Below, piece after piece: positions 32,306-35,831 of a DNA stretch of 35,831 nucleotides. The translations under genes and the position numbers were made by a program. Origin of the DNA: Streptomyces sp. SID10853 (GTDB lineage: Bacteria > Actinomycetota > Actinomycetes > Streptomycetales > Streptomycetaceae); assembly GCF_010548145.1 (NCBI RefSeq), contig NZ_JAAGLN010000052.1, forward strand, positions 1 through 35,831, read 5' to 3'. The stretch's first letter is position 1. The number at the start of each line of letters is the position of its first letter. The notes below the pieces were generated by a model, which did not search any database, was not told the origin of the DNA, and saw nothing but the letters and a program-made list of their open reading frames with translations.

Positions 32306-33283
32306 ATGCATGCGATCACGATCCCCGAATCCGGCGGTCCCGAGGCGCTTGTCTGGGCCGAAGTACCCGACCCCGTACCCGGCGAGGGCGAAGTCCTCGT
32401 CGAGGTCGTGGCGTCGGCCGTCAACCGCGCCGATGTACTGCAACGGCAGGGCTTCTACAACCCGCCTCCCGGCGCGTCGCCGTATCCCGGCCTGGAATGC
32501 TCCGGGCGGATCACGGCGCTCGGCCCCGGGGTGTCCGGCTGGGCGGTCGGCGATGAGGTGTGTGCGCTGCTGGGCGGCGGCGGGTACGCGGAGAAGGTCG
32601 CCGTACCGGTGGGGCAGCTGCTGCCGGTACCGGAGGGGATCGATCTCGTCACGGCCGCGGGTCTGCCGGAAGTCGTCTGCACCGTCTGGTCGAACGTCTT
32701 CATGGTCGCCCATCTGCGGCCCGGCGAGATGCTGTTGGTGCACGGTGGGTCCAGCGGGATCGGCACGATGGCGATCCAGCTGGGCAAGGCGGTCGGTGCG
32801 CGCGTCGCCGTGACCGCGGGAAGCCACGAGAAGCTGGCCCGCTGCGCGGAGCTGGGCGCCGACGTACTGATCAACTACCGCGAGCAGGACTTCGTCGAGG
32901 AGATCCGGAAGGCGACCGGCGGAGCCGGCGCCGATGTCATTCTCGACATCGTCGGCGCGAAATACCTGGACCGGAACGTGGCGGCGCTGGCGACCAGCGG
33001 GCGGCTTGCGGTGATCGGCATGCAGGGCGGCGCGAAGGGCGAGCTGAACCTCGCGGCTCTGCTGGGGAAGCGGGGCGCCATCACGGCCACGTCGCTGCGG
33101 GCGCGGCCGCTGGGAGAGAAGGCGGCGATCGTCGCCGCGGTCCGTGAGCATGTGTGGCCGCTGATTTCCGGCGGCCGGGTGCGGCCTGTGGTGGACCAGG
33201 AACTCCCGATGGCTCTCGCCGCCGAAGGGCACCGGGTACTGGATTCCGGGGTGCACGTGGGGAAGGTCCTCCTGCGCGCGTAG
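32306..33283 (+). CDS. NAD(P)H quinone oxidoreductase (PIG3-type, MDR family)
   Basis: A 325-residue zinc-free medium-chain dehydrogenase/reductase. The N-terminal part has ASAVNRADVLQRQGFYNPPP and YPGLECSGRITALGPGV; the cofactor-binding part has LLVHGGSSGIGTMAIQLGKA and GADVLINYREQDFVEEI, with VILDIVGAKYLDRNVAAL following. The segment NRADVLQRQG.Y..P is typical of the PIG3 group, which reduces quinones using NADPH in the cytoplasm. The ATG at 32306 is ten bases after the channel gene stop. A perfect 24-bp hairpin terminator follows at 33451-33501. Confidence 0.93.
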   Translation: MHAITIPESGGPEALVWAEVPDPVPGEGEVLVEVVASAVNRADVLQRQGFYNPPPGASPYPGLECSGRITALGPGVSGWAVGDEVCALLGGGGYAEKVAVPVGQLLPVPEGIDLVTAAGLPEVVCTVWSNVFMVAHLRPGEMLLVHGGSSGIGTMAIQLGKAVGARVAVTAGSHEKLARCAELGADVLINYREQDFVEEIRKATGGAGADVILDIVGAKYLDRNVAALATSGRLAVIGMQGGAKGELNLAALLGKRGAITATSLRARPLGEKAAIVAAVREHVWPLISGGRVRPVVDQELPMALAAEGHRVLDSGVHVGKVLLRA

Positions 33284-33300
33284 CGCTTCCCGGAATGGTG

Positions 33301-33361
33301 GGCCCCAGAATTCCAGGGCCCCGGAATTCCCGCCCCCAGAATTCCCGGCCCCAGAATGCCG
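33301..33361. repeat. 15-16-bp tandem repeat after the quinone oxidoreductase gene
   Basis: Four units resembling GGCCCCAGAATTCCC lie in tandem. Related GGGCCCCCAGAACTGC-type elements follow up to about 33405. The 262-bp gap holds only this array and the terminator. Confidence 0.85.
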
Positions 33362-33450
33362 AGGTCCCTCGGAGCTGCGGGCCCCCAGAACTGCGGGCCC
33401 CCGGCGTGCTCAGCCCCTCACGTACAGCACTCGTGCACGTCGCCCCGATC

Positions 33451-33501
33451 ACCACTGAGGCCCGGCCTCCCGCTGGCAGCGGGAGGCCGGGCCTCAGTGG
33501 T
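33451..33501. terminator. Perfect 24-bp hairpin terminator between convergent genes
   Basis: The arms 33451-33474 and 33478-33501 are perfectly complementary over 24 bp with only three loop bases (GGC). It lies between the plus-strand quinone oxidoreductase and the minus-strand proteasome activator genes, so it can stop transcription from both sides. Confidence 0.9.
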
Positions 33502-33545
33502 CGGTGAGAGTCGGTGGAAGCCGGTGGAAGCGGCGCGGGCCGGAC

Positions 33546-34112
33546 TCAGAGATACGGGCCGGAGCGGATCGCGCCGTGGCCGCCGTCCCCGCTCCCGTCC
33601 TCTTCCTCCTGGCCGCCCGCGCCCGGCGGCAGCGCCCGGCGCATCTGCTCCAGCTGGGCCCGCGCCGCCATCTGCTGCGCGAACAGCGCCGTCTGGATGC
33701 CGTGGAAAAGGCCCTCCAGCCAGCCCACCAGCTGTGCCTGCGCGATGCGTAGTTCCGCCTCCGACGGGATGGCCTCATTGGTGAAGGGCAGCGAAAGGCG
33801 TTCCAGCTCCTCCACCAGCTCGGGGGCCAGGCCGTCCTCCAGCTCCTTCACGGACGAGGCGTGGATGTCCTTGAGACGGACCCGGCTCGCCTCGTCGAGA
33901 GGGGCCGCCCTGACCTCCTCCAGAAGCTGCTTGATCATGCTGCCGATGCGCATGACCTTGGCGGGCTGTTCCACCATTTCCGTCACTGGGACCTCGCGCG
34001 ACTCGTCGTCACCGCCGGCCCCGCCGCCGAGCGCCATCCCGTCCTGTCCCACGATGAGGACCTTGGGGTGCTCCTCCGGCTGTTCCGACCGTTCACTCCT
34101 CGGCATCTCCAT
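33546..34112 (-). CDS. bpa: Bacterial proteasome activator (Bpa/PafE family)
   Basis: A 188-residue protein of the DUF2587/Bpa family. The middle is helical (MIKQLLEEVRAAPLDEASRV near residue 57; GLAPELVEELERLSLPF; AQLVGWLEGLFHGIQTALFA), and the extreme C-terminus is GPYL, close to the GQYL tail by which mycobacterial Bpa docks on the 20S proteasome. Bpa forms a dodecameric ring that opens the proteasome gate without ATP. The N-terminal 35 residues are charged and flexible. The ATG at 34112 is chosen; a GTG at 34130 with GGAG five bases upstream is a credible alternative adding six residues. No other proteasome gene is in the window. Confidence 0.9.
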   Translation of the reverse strand: MEMPRSERSEQPEEHPKVLIVGQDGMALGGGAGGDDESREVPVTEMVEQPAKVMRIGSMIKQLLEEVRAAPLDEASRVRLKDIHASSVKELEDGLAPELVEELERLSLPFTNEAIPSEAELRIAQAQLVGWLEGLFHGIQTALFAQQMAARAQLEQMRRALPPGAGGQEEEDGSGDGGHGAIRSGPYL

Positions 34113-34188
34113 GCCGCCATTGTCTCGCACACGTACTCCACGACGGGTTGTACCCCCGACACGGGCTGATCCACCGCGCGCGCCGCCG

Positions 34189-35831
34189 TCAGCCGGCCCG
34201 CCGGGTCAGCACCAGCCGGGAGCGGGTGAAGCCCGCGGCCAGCAGACCGGCCAGGACCGGTACGGCCACGGCGAGGATGCCGATGGTCTCCCACGGCAGC
34301 ACGATCGGGGTGTACGCGGAGTCCATCGGGTGTTTCTGCATCTGGTCCAGGGCCCGCTTCAGGTCCGTGAGCCGCACCGCGACAGCGGGCACCACACCCG
34401 CCGCGGTACCGAGCAGCACCCCCGTCCCCGCGACCACCGCGCACTGGAACCCGCTGAGCGTGCGCCGTACGCCGGGCGGGGCGCCGATCGCGCTCAGGGT
34501 CGTCAGGTCGGCCTCCGCGTCGGCCTTCGCCAGACCGGTGGCGATGGCGGCCGCGCCCAGCGTCACCACGCCCGAGAACAGCGCGAGGATCAGCAGGGTG
34601 GTGTCGCTGTCGTCCGGCTTCTGGTTCTGCGAGAGATAGGCGCCGTTGCCCGCCTGCGACATCCCGTCGTTGAAGCGCTGCGTCTCCGCGTCGGTCGGCG
34701 GATGTGCGACCCGGTAGACGTCGGCGACCGGGCCCGTGTGCAGCCCGAGGCGGTCGGCGGTCGCCTGCGGCATGATCATGCGGATCCCCGGGGTGGCCGC
34801 GTAGCGGTCGGCCGCCCGGTAGACCGCGAGGTGGCTGACGGTCGTCCTGGCCTTGCCCGGGTGCCGTTTGCGGTTCGCCTTGTCCGCGGCGACGTACCGG
34901 TGGACGGCCGTGAGGGTGACCTTGCCGTCCGGGCCGGCGTACGCGTTGTTGAGGAGTACGGGGGTGCCCGCGGCCAGCGCTCTGGCGGCTGCCGGATCCT
35001 TCAGCCCGGCATAGACGCGCAGTGCCGCGCTGTCCCCGACGACGATCTCCGCCACATTGCCGAAGGTGTCGTCGGCGTACTCCGCGTCCTTGCACTTCGG
35101 TGAGTTCACCAGTCGCTTGTGCTCGGCCGCGGAGAGCCCGGCCGCCAGATCCTTGCCGCCGGCCTCCTGCAGCGGGCAGCTGTTGGCCTTCGGCTTGGAC
35201 ATGGTGAGTGAGCCGCAGGTGTCCGGGTCCGCGTCGCTGAACCTGTCGCAGTCGCTGCCCGCCCACACCCGGCTGATGGTGGCGGGGGAGCCCTGCACCG
35301 GCAGGTCGTGCCGGGCGAGTCCGCGGGCCAGCTCCAGCGACTTCGCCGGGTCGGCTTCCTCCGTATAGGTGTCGGCCTTGATCAGGACAACGCCCGGAGG
35401 CAGCGAGAGATGGGTGTTGTACGCCTCCTCCGCCTGGGTGCTCGCGGTGTACGTGGCGATGGCGACCGTGCCCGCGACCGCTGCCATCACCGCGGCGACG
35501 GCCGGCGCCGTGCGGCCCCGGTTGCGGGCCGCGTCGCGCAGGGCGAGCCGGGGGGACAGCGGGAAGAAGCGTCCCAGCCGTCCGAGCGACCCCACGATCA
35601 CCGGGATGCAGGCGAGCACGCCCAGCTCGGCTACCACCGAGCCGACGGCGACCAGCACCGCCCGGCCCTTGAGCCCGCCCACGGCGGCGACGGCGCCCCC
35701 GAGCACGATGGCGATGACCCCGAGCACCGTCATCACCCGTGAGGAGTGGCGCACCCCGCGTCGGCCCGTGAGCGATTCGACGACCGGCTGACGGCCCGCG
35801 ACGACGGCCGGTGCCAGCGCCGCGAGTACCC
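34189..35831 (-). CDS. FtsX/MacB-type ABC transporter permease, N-terminus beyond window
   Basis: The frame is open on the minus strand from the right edge to the stop at 34189, giving at least 547 residues. An in-frame GTG exists at 35754, but the coding sequence continues upstream (VLAALAPAVVAGRQPVVESL is clear family sequence), so the real start is outside. The visible part has membrane helices near the start, then LALRDAARNRGRTAPAVAAVMA, a family marker preceding a helix, then an external domain of about 280 residues (with three or four Cys), and three helices at the end (LALFSGVVTLGAAAIATGLA; FQCAVVAGTGVLLGTAAGVV; IGILAVAVPVLAGLLAAGF). This is the repeated FtsX layout of MacB-like permeases acting with a separate ATPase, which is probably upstream. 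The substrate is unknown. Confidence 0.88.
   Translation of the reverse strand, partial: VLAALAPAVVAGRQPVVESLTGRRGVRHSSRVMTVLGVIAIVLGGAVAAVGGLKGRAVLVAVGSVVAELGVLACIPVIVGSLGRLGRFFPLSPRLALRDAARNRGRTAPAVAAVMAAVAGTVAIATYTASTQAEEAYNTHLSLPPGVVLIKADTYTEEADPAKSLELARGLARHDLPVQGSPATISRVWAGSDCDRFSDADPDTCGSLTMSKPKANSCPLQEAGGKDLAAGLSAAEHKRLVNSPKCKDAEYADDTFGNVAEIVVGDSAALRVYAGLKDPAAARALAAGTPVLLNNAYAGPDGKVTLTAVHRYVAADKANRKRHPGKARTTVSHLAVYRAADRYAATPGIRMIMPQATADRLGLHTGPVADVYRVAHPPTDAETQRFNDGMSQAGNGAYLSQNQKPDDSDTTLLILALFSGVVTLGAAAIATGLAKADAEADLTTLSAIGAPPGVRRTLSGFQCAVVAGTGVLLGTAAGVVPAVAVRLTDLKRALDQMQKHPMDSAYTPIVLPWETIGILAVAVPVLAGLLAAGFTRSRLVLTRRAG

Noticed and set aside
35752..35754. GTG at 35754 as start of the FtsX-type permease
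   Set aside because: Clear family coding sequence continues in frame to the right edge, so this codon is internal.

Overview
The window reads as chromosomal DNA of a Streptomyces or close relative. It has very high G+C with strong third-position G/C bias, GTG starts, many GTGA/ATGA stop-start overlaps and several genes that look leaderless. It also has two perfect copies of the 14-bp Streptomyces parS palindrome (1970-1983 and 31209-31222). Streptomyces parS sites cluster around oriC, so this is probably origin-proximal core chromosome. No rRNA, tRNA, insertion sequence, prophage or CRISPR array was seen.

Layout. 1-1244: an M56 membrane metallopeptidase (cut by the left edge) and its BlaI/MecI-type repressor, with a palindromic operator. 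1314-5014: a TerD-family protein, the first parS next to a terminator, an azoreductase with a divergent HxlR regulator, and a MarR regulator divergent from a membrane protein with a perfect inverted-repeat operator between them. 5246-8756: a receptor Ser/Thr kinase with a ricin-like extracellular domain, a J-domain-like protein and a rhodanese. 8840-10162: an atypical acyl-CoA dehydrogenase. 10526-14161: the phenylacetyl-CoA epoxidase operon paaABCDE on the minus strand. 14288-17384: a translationally coupled DUF5819, HTTM and TrmH-type methyltransferase operon. 17441-21368: paaN, divergent from paaH and a TetR regulator that is probably PaaR. 21524-25888: an Lrp/AsnC regulator divergent from a 2-oxoacid dehydrogenase E1alpha-E1beta-E2 operon. 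25940-28671: a metallo-beta-lactamase-fold hydrolase, a thioesterase, a LysE exporter and a divergent Lrp regulator. 28857-33283: MobA-DUF6457, MoeA, a K+ channel with an RCK domain and a quinone oxidoreductase. 33451-35831: a strong bidirectional terminator, the bacterial proteasome activator and an FtsX-type permease (cut by the right edge).

How it fits together. The main result is three near-identical 18-bp operators. They lie before paaA (14174-14191), between paaN and paaH-paaR (19168-19185), and before the E1alpha-E1beta-E2 operon (22159-22176). They define a local regulon, most simply run by the TetR protein encoded with paaH, that joins phenylacetyl-CoA breakdown to a 2-oxoacid dehydrogenase complex. 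A reasonable inference is that this complex makes phenylacetyl-CoA from phenylpyruvate, or that aromatic and branched-chain degradation are co-induced. Each of these three intergenic regions also carries a DnaA-box-like 9-mer.

A second recurring feature is short degenerate tandem arrays (6 to 36 bp units) in intergenic regions and at gene ends. Three of them include the stop codon of the adjacent gene.
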